Assembly (NCBI GenBank): GCA_027307095.1
Contig: DAHUXO010000191.1
Coordinates: 1-34,551, forward strand
Direction: 5' to 3'
From: Betaproteobacteria bacterium
GTDB taxonomy: Bacteria > Pseudomonadota > Gammaproteobacteria > Burkholderiales > Casimicrobiaceae
Length of the DNA stretch: 34,551 nucleotides
Of this stretch, positions 1 through 7,399 are shown in pieces. The notes under the pieces were generated by a model that did not search any database, was not told the origin of the DNA, and saw nothing but the letters and a program-made list of their open reading frames with translations. The number at the start of each line of letters is the position of its first letter. The stretch's first letter is position 1. The translations under genes were made by a program, and so were the position numbers.

Positions 1-1089
1 GAGCTCCTCGAGCGTGGCCTTGACGGTACCGAGGTAGTCCTCGGGCAGGGCACGCGAATCGGTGCGCGGATATGTGAGCGCCTTGTGCTTTTCGTAGAGT
101 GCCTGCGCGAGCGAGAGCGTCGTGCGCGCCGAGAAGCCGAAACGGCCGTTCGCCTCGCGCTGCAGGCTCGTCAGGTCGTAGAGCAGCGGCGCGATCTGCG
201 TCGACGGCTTCGATTCCTCAGTGACCTGCCCCGGCTTGCCGACACAGGCGGAAGCGATCGCGCGTGCGGCGGCTTCGTCCCAGATGCGCTCGGGGCGCCG
301 GTCCGGGTCGTCCTCGGCGATGCCTTGCGCATTCGCGCCGGTGGACGCGCCGTCGCGCTTCCTGAAATTCTCGTCGAACCAGCGGCCGGTGTACTCGCCG
401 GCTTCCGCGCGGAATGTGCCGGCGAGCTCCCAGTAGTTGCGCGGCACGAATGACCGGATCTTCCCCTCGCGCTCCACCATGATCGCGAGCGTCGGCGTCT
501 GCACGCGACCGACCGTCGTCAGCTGGAACCCGCCGGCCTTGGAGTTGAATGCAGTCATCGCGCGCGTGCCGTTGATGCCGACCAGCCAGTCCGATTCGGA
601 TCGGCAGACGGCCGCGTCGGCGAGCGGGCGCATCGTCTGGTCGCTGCGCAGGCGGGCGAAGCCTTCGCGGATCGACGCGGGCGTCATCGACTGCAGCCAG
701 AGGCGGTCGATCGGCTTGTCCGTCTTGGCGTACTGGGCGATGTAGCGGAAGATGAGCTCGCCTTCGCGGCCCGCGTCGCAGGCGTTGACCAGGCGCGAGA
801 CGTCCTTGCGCTTGATCAGCTTCAGCAACGTCCTGAGCCGCGCTTCGTTCTTTTCGATCGGTTTCAGCGCGAAGCGCGACGGAATGGCGGGAAGCTGGGC
901 GAACGTCCACTTGCCGCGCTTCACCTCCTCTTCCTCGGGCATCCCGATCTCGAGCAGGTGGCCGACCGCCGACGAAAGCACGTAGGTGTCGCTTTCGAAG
1001 TAATCGGCATGCTTGGTGAAGCCGCCCAGCACCCGCGCGATGTCGGCGGCGACGGAGGGCTTCTCGGCGATGATCAGGTTCTTGGGCAA
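1..1089 (-). CDS. topB: DNA topoisomerase III, N-terminal part (cut by window edge)
   Basis: Type IA topoisomerase that passes single strands through a transient 5'-phosphotyrosine break and decatenates DNA in the cytoplasm. The minus frame is open to the left edge and gives 363 residues, so it is absent from the ORF track. Residues 6-17 (IIAEKPSVAADI) begin the TOPRIM domain and are typical of TopB rather than TopA. The acidic TOPRIM motif DAGREGE is at about 105-111, and YPRTDSR holds the active-site tyrosine at about residue 340. The family is about 650 residues or more, so the C-terminal part lies outside. The only plausible start I find is TTG at 1089 (LPKNLII...); no ATG or GTG lies in frame just upstream and no good ribosome site is visible, so the start is uncertain. 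It lies downstream of dprA on the same strand. Confidence 0.9.
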   Translation of the reverse strand, partial: MPKNLIIAEKPSVAADIARVLGGFTKHADYFESDTYVLSSAVGHLLEIGMPEEEEVKRGKWTFAQLPAIPSRFALKPIEKNEARLRTLLKLIKRKDVSRLVNACDAGREGELIFRYIAQYAKTDKPIDRLWLQSMTPASIREGFARLRSDQTMRPLADAAVCRSESDWLVGINGTRAMTAFNSKAGGFQLTTVGRVQTPTLAIMVEREGKIRSFVPRNYWELAGTFRAEAGEYTGRWFDENFRKRDGASTGANAQGIAEDDPDRRPERIWDEAAARAIASACVGKPGQVTEESKPSTQIAPLLYDLTSLQREANGRFGFSARTTLSLAQALYEKHKALTYPRTDSRALPEDYLGTVKATLEEL

Positions 1090-1217
1090 GGGAGTCCGGA
1101 TTCGGAAGCTGCTGCGCAGCGCCAGTGGCGGGCGGTGCGCCGGAGTTGGTTCAACATGCGGCCCCCGGGCGCATTTGCCAAGCGACTGGCAGAGGGCGGG
1201 GGGATTTGGGGTCGCCG

Positions 1218-1247
1218 ATACTACCGAAGGTCGCGAGGCGCGGGCAA
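1218..1247 (-). promoter_or_regulatory. possible sigma-70 promoter for topB
   Basis: On the minus strand the 247-base gap between dprA and topB contains TTGCCC, an 18-base spacer, then TAGTAT, about 130 bases before the proposed topB start. The match is moderate and rests on inspection only. I see no gene or other feature in this gap. Confidence 0.3.
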
Positions 1248-1336
1248 CCGTCGTTTGGATGATCCCCGGCGATCGGCACCAGGGATCGCTGCCAATGCAT
1301 AGCACCAATGCTGGATAGTGCGGCAGTGAGCGCTCG

Positions 1337-2602
1337 CTATCGACCCCGGTTGATTCGCTGCCACAGACCGCCCGGCAACGCCGCGACGCGGCGCTCGAGC
1401 TCGAGCCGGACCAGTTCGGCGGCGACGTCGGACGCCGCGAGGCCGGTGCGCGCCACCAGGACGTCGACCGCGACAGGGCCGTGTTCCAGTGCCGCGAGCA
1501 GTGCCATGGCGTCGCTGCCGCGGGTGTCCGCCGCGTCCGCAACCGCGGCCCCCGCATCATGGCCTGCCGCTTCGGGGCCTGCGTAGCGCTGCGCCCTGGC
1601 GGCATTCCCGCCGCGGACGGCCGCCCCCGAAGGCGCGGTTGCGGGCTGCGCGAGTCCGAGCTCGTCCAGGACATCCTGGGCGGTTTCGACGAGCTTCGCG
1701 CCTTCGCGGATCAGCTTGTGGCAGCCCCGCGCGAACGGCGAATGGATCGAACCCGGGATCGCGAACACTTCGCGACCCTGCTCGCCGGCGAGCCGCGCGG
1801 TAATCAGCGACCCGGATGACAGCGTCGCCTCGACGACCAGCACGCCGCGCGCGAGGCCGCTGATCAGTCGGTTGCGGCGCGGGAAATTTTCCTTGCGCGC
1901 CGGCGTTCCCGGAAAATATTCGGACAGCAACGCGCCATCGGCAGCGATGCGCCTCGCGAGATCGCGGTTCCTGGCGGGATAGACGCGATCGGGCCCGGTG
2001 CCGACCACCGCGATCGTCGATCCCGCAGCGGGCGCGCCCGCGCCTGCGGCGCCGTGATCCGGCGCGCGACCGGTTGTACGATCGGCGCGGCGCGAACCGC
2101 GATCGATCGTCCGGTCGAGTGCACCTTCATGGGCGGCGGTGTCGATGCCCTCGGCGAGTCCCGAGACGATCGTGAGTCCGGCCACGCACAGCGCGGCGGC
2201 GAATTCGCGCGCCGTCTCGATTCCCTGCGGAGTCGCGTTGCGACTGCCTACGATCGCGAGTGCCGGGCGGTTCAGCAGATCGCGTCTGCCGATGTGGAAC
2301 AGCACCGGCGGAGCGTCGCCGACGTCGAGCAGCGCCCGCGGATAGTCGGCGTCGTCCCAGGCGATCAGGTCGTGACCGGGATCCTCGAGCCAGCGTGAGA
2401 TCGCCTCGATGGCTTCGCGCGGCCCCGCCGCGAGCACGCGGTCGGCCACCGCCGGCCCGACGACGCGCGAGAGTTGCGCACGCGAGGCGCCGAGCACGGC
2501 CGCCGGGTCGCCGAATGTGCGCAGCAGGTCGACTGTCGCGCGCTGCGGAATCGTCCTGTGTGCGAGCTCAGCCCACGCAAGCTTGCGCGGATCGACGGGC
2601 AC
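1337..2602 (-). CDS. dprA: DNA-processing protein DprA (Smf)
   Basis: DprA binds incoming single-stranded DNA and loads RecA during natural transformation. The frame gives 421 residues from GTG at 2602, 26 bases after the LysM gene ends; the frame is open further upstream but that part is the LysM gene read out of frame. An N-terminal helical region precedes the Rossmann-fold core: IVGSRNAT near residue 115, SGLAEGIDTAAH near 145-157, GTGPDRVYPARN near 195, then the ENFPRRNRLISGL and SSGSLITA motifs. A winged-helix-like segment closes the protein. Odd: between the GIDTAAHEGAL motif and the STIAVVGTG strand there are about 30 extra Arg/Gly/Ala-rich residues (about 160-190) where relatives have a short loop. 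The reading frame is kept and all core motifs are present, so it may still work. The stop is TAG. Confidence 0.93.
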   Translation of the reverse strand: MPVDPRKLAWAELAHRTIPQRATVDLLRTFGDPAAVLGASRAQLSRVVGPAVADRVLAAGPREAIEAISRWLEDPGHDLIAWDDADYPRALLDVGDAPPVLFHIGRRDLLNRPALAIVGSRNATPQGIETAREFAAALCVAGLTIVSGLAEGIDTAAHEGALDRTIDRGSRRADRTTGRAPDHGAAGAGAPAAGSTIAVVGTGPDRVYPARNRDLARRIAADGALLSEYFPGTPARKENFPRRNRLISGLARGVLVVEATLSSGSLITARLAGEQGREVFAIPGSIHSPFARGCHKLIREGAKLVETAQDVLDELGLAQPATAPSGAAVRGGNAARAQRYAGPEAAGHDAGAAVADAADTRGSDAMALLAALEHGPVAVDVLVARTGLAASDVAAELVRLELERRVAALPGGLWQRINRGR

Positions 2603-2628
2603 CGAGCGCGTGCTGCGGCCTTCAGGGT

Positions 2629-3738
2629 TCAGGGCGTCCTGACGTAATCGCCGACGCGCACCGCGCCGCTGGAATTGAGCACCAGCGCGTAGGACACGCG
2701 GTCGAACACGCGGAAGACCATCAGGATGCCGAGGTGCTCGTCGGGAATCTTCAGGTACGCAGGCTGCGAGTAGCTGGTCGTGTTGTCCAGGTTCGGGAAC
2801 ATGATCGACGGGCCTTCGTGCCCCGGTCGCGGATCGCGGATCGGCGCAATGGTCCGGTAGATCGCGAGCACATTGCCCACTTCGAGACCGTCCTGCTTGC
2901 CCTTGTCGAGCGCGACCACGTAGTCGCGACCGGTTTCGGAGCCGTCGCGCGCGAGCTTCAGGATATGCCCGTCGATCAGGTGATCGGGAGCATGCGGCAC
3001 GTAGTTCTGGATCACCTCGCGCGTCGCGGGCAGCAGCCGGTCGCCGATGACGATTTCCTCGGTGGCGCTTTCGATTCGCGCCGTCGACGCCTCGTCGGGC
3101 TTGCCGAACTGCTCGACCCGCGCGGTGCCGAGGAAACGGTTCTCGTAGCCCAGCGTTTCGCCCTTGGCGTTGACCAGGCGCTCGCCCGGCCGGTAGATGT
3201 ACCAGAGGTCGCCGCCCTTGGGATCGAGGCCCGCGACATAGATGGTGTCGCCCTCGCCGCGCACGACGCGATCGTCGCGGCCGGCGACGATCTCCGCCGC
3301 GCCGGCGAGCCCGTGCGGCCCGGTGATCAGCGGACGGGTCAGGAAGGGCTCGATGTCGGCCTGCGGGATCGCGGGTATCGCCTGTTCGGTGAGCGGCGCA
3401 ACGCGCACCGACGGCGAGAGTCTGACGGTTTGCCGTTCGAGGGTCAGCTCGGGTTGTCCGCCGACGATGCCGAGCTTGATGACGTCGCCCGGGTAGATCA
3501 GGTTCGGATTGTGAATTTGCTCGCGGTTCATCCGCCACAGTTCGGGCCAGCGCCAAGGCTGTTTGAGGAACTTGCCGGCGATTCCCCACAGCGTGTCGCC
3601 CTTCTGGACCGTGTAGCTCGACGGTGGATGGTCGGCAAGCTGGATCGTCTGGGCGCCCGCGGCTGCGCTGCCCGCCGCGATGCAGAGGAGCGCGCAAACA
3701 GCGATCAGGCGTGAGACTGTGGTAAAGTATTGACGCAT
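2629..3738 (-). CDS. exported LysM-domain protein
   Basis: Predicted secreted or periplasmic peptidoglycan-binding protein of 369 residues. It starts with a signal peptide (residues 1 to about 28: basic start, hydrophobic stretch [17 protein letters not shown], cleavage near AGA-QT). A single LysM domain follows at about 41-90 ([16 protein letters not shown] ... [13 protein letters not shown]). The rest, about 280 residues, has no catalytic motif I recognise. This type of LysM protein is commonly found between dprA and def in betaproteobacteria. The start ATG has an AGAGG-like ribosome site about 5 bases upstream. It is transcribed divergently from def across 109 bases. The role is probably cell-wall related, inferred from the domain only. 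Confidence 0.85.
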   Translation of the reverse strand: MRQYFTTVSRLIAVCALLCIAAGSAAAGAQTIQLADHPPSSYTVQKGDTLWGIAGKFLKQPWRWPELWRMNREQIHNPNLIYPGDVIKLGIVGGQPELTLERQTVRLSPSVRVAPLTEQAIPAIPQADIEPFLTRPLITGPHGLAGAAEIVAGRDDRVVRGEGDTIYVAGLDPKGGDLWYIYRPGERLVNAKGETLGYENRFLGTARVEQFGKPDEASTARIESATEEIVIGDRLLPATREVIQNYVPHAPDHLIDGHILKLARDGSETGRDYVVALDKGKQDGLEVGNVLAIYRTIAPIRDPRPGHEGPSIMFPNLDNTTSYSQPAYLKIPDEHLGILMVFRVFDRVSYALVLNSSGAVRVGDYVRTP

Positions 3739-3820
3739 ATGGCCTCTTTCGGGTGGGGCGGACTTGCTAACGTCCTAAACCGCCACAAAATAAGGACTTA
3801 AAGACGATTCTGCATCTGGA

Positions 3821-3837
3821 ACTTGCATTTGGCAAGT
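3821..3837. repeat. small inverted repeat in the LysM/def divergent region
   Basis: ACTTGC and GCAAGT form 6-base arms around ATTTG and end 10 bases before the def start codon, where no clear Shine-Dalgarno sequence is visible. It could be an operator or a leader hairpin, or chance. Confidence 0.3.
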
Positions 3838-3847
3838 CAAAGCGCAC

Positions 3848-4351
3848 ATGGCCCTGCTCCCGATCCTCGAATACCCCGATCCGCGTCTCAAAAAGGTTGC
3901 AGCGCCGGTCGCTGCCGTGACGCCGGAAATCCGCAAACTGGTCGCCGACATGGCCGAAACGATGTATGCAGCACCAGGCGTGGGGCTCGCGGCGACGCAA
4001 GTGAACGTTCACAAACAAGTGATCGTAATCGACATATCCGAGCATCGGGACGACCTTCGGGTATTCATCAATCCGGTGCTCCTGGAGGCCGAGGGCGAGG
4101 CCGAAAACGAGGAAGGCTGCCTGTCGGTTCCCGGCTACTACGACAAGGTCGCCCGAGCGGCGCGAATCCGGGTCCGCGCGCAAAACGAGCGCGGGGAAAC
4201 AATCGAGCTCGACGCCGAGGGGTTGCTCGCCGTCTGCGTGCAGCACGAAATGGACCATCTGCGCGGAAAAGTCTTCATCGAATACCTCTCCCCGCTCAAG
4301 CGCACGCGCCTCGCCGCGAGGTTGCGCAAGAAGCACCAGCTCGCCGGCTGA
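3848..4351 (+). CDS. def: peptide deformylase
   Basis: Metalloenzyme that removes the N-formyl group from nascent polypeptides at the ribosome exit. The 167-residue length is normal for the family. All three signature motifs are present: GVGLAATQ (44-51), EEGCLS (88-93, metal ligand Cys91) and QHEMDH (132-137, two His ligands and catalytic Glu). The C-terminal tail is basic. It is followed after 14 bases by fmt, the standard def-fmt operon that couples formylation and deformylation. The ribosome site before the ATG is weak. Confidence 0.97.
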   Translation: MALLPILEYPDPRLKKVAAPVAAVTPEIRKLVADMAETMYAAPGVGLAATQVNVHKQVIVIDISEHRDDLRVFINPVLLEAEGEAENEEGCLSVPGYYDKVARAARIRVRAQNERGETIELDAEGLLAVCVQHEMDHLRGKVFIEYLSPLKRTRLAARLRKKHQLAG

Positions 4352-4365
4352 GCCGGCGCCATCGC

Positions 4366-5358
4366 ATGCGCGTGGGTTTCGCCGGCACGCCGGAATTCGC
4401 CGTGCGCGCGCTGGCAGCGCTCCACGCCGCAGGGCACACGATACCGGTGGTGCTCACCCAGCCCGATAGGCCATCGGGCCGAGGGCTGGCGCTCGCCGCC
4501 TCCGCGGTCCGACGCCATGCCGACGCACAGGGGTTTCCGGTTCTGCAACCACGGAGCCTCAAGGACGCTGCGTCGCGGGCAGCGCTGCTCGCGATCCCGG
4601 TCGACGTGCTCGTCGTCGCCGCCTATGGGCTGATCCTGCCGCGCGAGGTCCTCGGATGGCCCACCCACGGCTGCCTCAACATCCACGCTTCGCTGCTGCC
4701 TCGCTGGCGTGGGGCGGCGCCGATCGCGCGCGCCGTCGAGGCCGGCGACGCGACGACCGGCATCACGATCATGCAGATGGACGAAGGGCTCGACACCGGC
4801 GCGGTGGTCGAGGCGCGCGCTCTCGACATCGATGCGCGCGAGACGGCCGGGACGCTTCACGATCGGCTCGCGGACCTGGGCGCGGCGACGATCGTCGACG
4901 TGCTGGCCATCCTGGCGTCGAACGGACGACTCGAGAGCCGGCCGCAACCCGAGTCCGGCGTCACCTATGCCGCCAAGCTCGGTCGGGAGGACGCCCGGAT
5001 CGACTGGAACCAGACCCCGGTCGCGATCGACCGCAGGATCCGCGCGATGTCGCCCTCCCCTGGCGCAGCGGCGACATGGCAGGCCGACGCGTTCAAGCTG
5101 TGGCTGGCCGAGGTCCCCGGCGCCGGCGGCTACGCGGACGCGAGCGCGGGTCCGGGGGCCGGCGCCGCCGCCGAGCCCGGTACGATCGTCGCGGTCGGCG
5201 CTGCCGGGATCGACGTGGTCTGCGGACCTGCCGGTGCTCGCGGCATCCTGCGCATCGTCGAGGTCCAGCCCGCAGGCGGCAGGCGCATGCCGGCGGCGGC
5301 CTTCGCGGCCGGACGCCGCATCGTGCCCGGGTCGCGTTTCGGCACGGTGAGCGTGTGA
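4366..5358 (+). CDS. fmt: methionyl-tRNA formyltransferase
   Basis: Transfers the formyl group from 10-formyltetrahydrofolate to initiator Met-tRNA. The product has 330 residues, starting MRVGFAGTPEFA, which is the conserved N-terminus and fixes the start at 4366. NIHASLLPRWRGAAPI, at about 107-122, is the folate/catalytic signature with Asn, His and, shortly after, the conserved Asp (MQMDEGLDTG). The C-terminal tRNA-binding domain is recognisable (YAAKL...ARIDW, then RAMSPSPGAAATW, where relatives often read RAFNPFPGA). A Gly/Ala-rich stretch near residues 250-270 looks like an expanded loop. It lies between def and rsmB in the usual operon order. Confidence 0.97.
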   Translation: MRVGFAGTPEFAVRALAALHAAGHTIPVVLTQPDRPSGRGLALAASAVRRHADAQGFPVLQPRSLKDAASRAALLAIPVDVLVVAAYGLILPREVLGWPTHGCLNIHASLLPRWRGAAPIARAVEAGDATTGITIMQMDEGLDTGAVVEARALDIDARETAGTLHDRLADLGAATIVDVLAILASNGRLESRPQPESGVTYAAKLGREDARIDWNQTPVAIDRRIRAMSPSPGAAATWQADAFKLWLAEVPGAGGYADASAGPGAGAAAEPGTIVAVGAAGIDVVCGPAGARGILRIVEVQPAGGRRMPAAAFAAGRRIVPGSRFGTVSV

Positions 5359-5424
5359 GACGCCGCCTCCTGCCGGACGCCGCCGGCGAGCCGCATCGCG
5401 TCGCCGCCGGATAGCGCGCACCCC

Positions 5425-6726
5425 ATGCACACCGAACAGGCGCTGGCGGCACGCGCAGTCGCGCGCGTCATCGACGACGGTGCGAACCTGGCCGAAGCGC
5501 TCGCGGAAGTCGACGACCGGAGCGAGCTGCGCGGCCGAACGCTGGTGCAGGAGCTCGCGTACGGGACGCTGCGGCACTGGGGCACGCTCGACGCGCTCAC
5601 GCGCAAGCTCTCGCGCAACCCGATGCCCGATGCGCTGCTGCGGTCGCTGACCGCGGTGGCGCTCTACCAGATCCTGCATACGCGTGCACCGGCGTTCGCG
5701 ATCGTCGACCGCGCGGTCGAGGCGGCGGCGCAACTCGCGCGTCCGGCGGCCAAGTCGCTCGAGAACGCGCTGTTGCGCAGGTTCCTGCGCGAGCGCGATC
5801 CGCTGCTCGCGGCCGTGCGGGACGACGAGGTCGCGCGTCACTCCTACCCGAAGTGGTGGATCGATCGCGTGCGCCGCGACCATCCTGCCGACTGGGAGGC
5901 GATGCTCGCGGCCGGAAACGCGCGCCCGCCGCTGTCGCTGCGGGTCAACCGCAGGGTCACGACCGCGCAGGCGCTGGTCGCGCGCTTCGCCGAAGCGGGG
6001 ATCGAGGCGACGCCGGCCGGCGACTGGGGCATCGTCGTCGCGGTGCCGAGGCCGGTGGCCGAGCTCCCCGGCTACGCCGACGGGGCGTTCGCCGTGCAGG
6101 ATCTCGGCGCGCAACTCGCGGCGCCGCTGCTCGGCGTCGCCGACGGCATGCGCGTGCTCGACGCCTGTGCGGCGCCCGGCGGCAAGACCACGCAGCTGCT
6201 CGAATGCGCCGATATCGACCTGACCGCGCTCGATGCGGACGGCACCAGGCTCGGCAGGCTGCGCGACAACCTGCGGCGCCTGCGCCACGACCAGCGCAAT
6301 GTCCGCGTCGCCGAGGGCGACGCCACGAATCCCGGCCCGTGGTGGGACGGCAAGCCGTTCGACCGCATCCTCCTCGACGTACCGTGCACGGCGTCGGGCA
6401 TCGTGAGGCGCCACCCCGACATCAAATGGCGGCGCCGCGCGGCCGACGTCGAGGCATTCGCCGCCGGGCAGTCGCGGCTGCTCGACGCCGCCTGGCCGCT
6501 GCTCGCGACCGGCGGTCGCCTGCTCTATGTCACCTGCTCGATATTCCGGGCCGAGAACGACGAGCGCATCGACGATTTCTGCCTCCGGCACCCCGGCGCG
6601 TTGCGTGAAACCCTCAACTTCCCCGAGGGCGTGATCCATCGCGGCGGTCAAATCTTGCCTTCGGCTTCCGGGGCGCGCCACAATCAGGACGGGTTCTTCT
6701 ACGCCCTGCTACGCAAGAACCCGTGA
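5425..6726 (+). CDS. rsmB: 16S rRNA (cytosine-967-C5)-methyltransferase RsmB
   Basis: S-adenosylmethionine-dependent enzyme that methylates C967 of 16S rRNA. The product is 433 residues. An N-terminal NusB-like RNA-binding domain spans about 1-135, then the catalytic Rossmann domain: DACAAPGGK (246-254, SAM loop), the DVPCTASG motif with Cys321, and TCSIF with Cys371; the two cysteines are the catalytic pair of m5C methyltransferases. The C-terminal NQDGFFYALL motif is also typical. It starts 66 bases after fmt, matching the def-fmt-rsmB order seen in many proteobacteria. Confidence 0.96.
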   Translation: MHTEQALAARAVARVIDDGANLAEALAEVDDRSELRGRTLVQELAYGTLRHWGTLDALTRKLSRNPMPDALLRSLTAVALYQILHTRAPAFAIVDRAVEAAAQLARPAAKSLENALLRRFLRERDPLLAAVRDDEVARHSYPKWWIDRVRRDHPADWEAMLAAGNARPPLSLRVNRRVTTAQALVARFAEAGIEATPAGDWGIVVAVPRPVAELPGYADGAFAVQDLGAQLAAPLLGVADGMRVLDACAAPGGKTTQLLECADIDLTALDADGTRLGRLRDNLRRLRHDQRNVRVAEGDATNPGPWWDGKPFDRILLDVPCTASGIVRRHPDIKWRRRAADVEAFAAGQSRLLDAAWPLLATGGRLLYVTCSIFRAENDERIDDFCLRHPGALRETLNFPEGVIHRGGQILPSASGARHNQDGFFYALLRKNP

Positions 6727-6770
6727 GGCCGCTGCGGCGCCTCGGCACCCTGCGCGAAGGGTAGTTCACC

Positions 6771-6786
6771 GCCCCGGAAACGGGGC
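6771..6786 (+). other. GC-rich hairpin with GAAA loop in the DUF4390 leader
   Basis: GCCCCG-GAAA-CGGGGC forms a perfect 6-pair stem with a GNRA tetraloop, ending 19 bases before the DUF4390 start codon. There is no following T-run, so it does not look like a terminator. It could affect translation or be a remnant of a boundary after rsmB. Confidence 0.35.
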
Positions 6787-6805
6787 CGACGCGCATTCTC
6801 CCCGC

Positions 6806-7399
6806 ATGCCGCCCAACCCCCATCGCGATTCCGTGCCGGCCTCGACAACGCGCCGCCGCCTGCTGGCCGCGGCGGCCGGGGCTGCGATCGCGCTCGCCGC
6901 GGCCGGGACGCGGGCGGACAGCATCCCGGTCCGCGGCGCCTCGCTGCGGATCGCGGACGGCGAAGTCCTGCTGTCGGCCGATTTCGATTTCGCGCTAACG
7001 CCGACGCTCCAGGAAGCGCTGGACAAGGGCATCCCGCTGTATTTCACGTTCGAGTTCGAGCTCACCCGCGCACGCTTCCTCTGGTTCAGCGAAAAAGTCG
7101 CGCAATGGTCGATCACCTACCGGGTGTCGTACAGTTCGCTGACGCAACAGTACCGGGTCGCGAGCGGTCCGCTCGGCCAGGCTTTCGATTCGCTGGGAGA
7201 CGTCCAGCGCTTCATCGGGCGCGTAGCATCACGGCCGGTGCTGCGCGCCGACGAACTCATGAAGGGAACCCGCTACGACGCCGCGATTCGCGAAAAACTC
7301 GATGTCAACGAGCTGCCCAAGCCGTTCCAGGTCAATGCGCTCGCGTCGCACGAGTGGCAGCTATCCTCGGACTGGCACCGTTTCACGTTCACGCCATGA
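6806..7399 (+). CDS. DUF4390 family exported protein
   Basis: Uncharacterised protein of 197 residues. The N-terminus has a run of arginines followed by an alanine-rich hydrophobic stretch (RRRLLAAAAGAAIALAAA, about 16-33) ending GTRA-DS, consistent with export; the arginines resemble a weak Tat signal but lack the full motif. The mature part contains the conserved pattern PLYFTFEFELTRARFLWF and a C-terminal LSSDWHRF segment that I associate with DUF4390. Its stop overlaps the ntrY start (ATGA), so it is likely co-translated with the kinase, as in other betaproteobacteria where DUF4390 precedes ntrY-ntrX. A role linked to the sensor is inferred from position only. Confidence 0.85.
   Translation: MPPNPHRDSVPASTTRRRLLAAAAGAAIALAAAGTRADSIPVRGASLRIADGEVLLSADFDFALTPTLQEALDKGIPLYFTFEFELTRARFLWFSEKVAQWSITYRVSYSSLTQQYRVASGPLGQAFDSLGDVQRFIGRVASRPVLRADELMKGTRYDAAIREKLDVNELPKPFQVNALASHEWQLSSDWHRFTFTP

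Noticed and set aside
2603-3697. N-terminal extension of DprA into a 786-residue protein
   Set aside because: The extra part is the LysM gene read in another frame.
4138-6681. 847-residue minus-strand open frame antisense to def, fmt and rsmB
   Set aside because: Low-complexity Arg/Asp/Val-rich translation with no motif, lying over three clear plus-strand genes; a shadow of GC-rich codon use.
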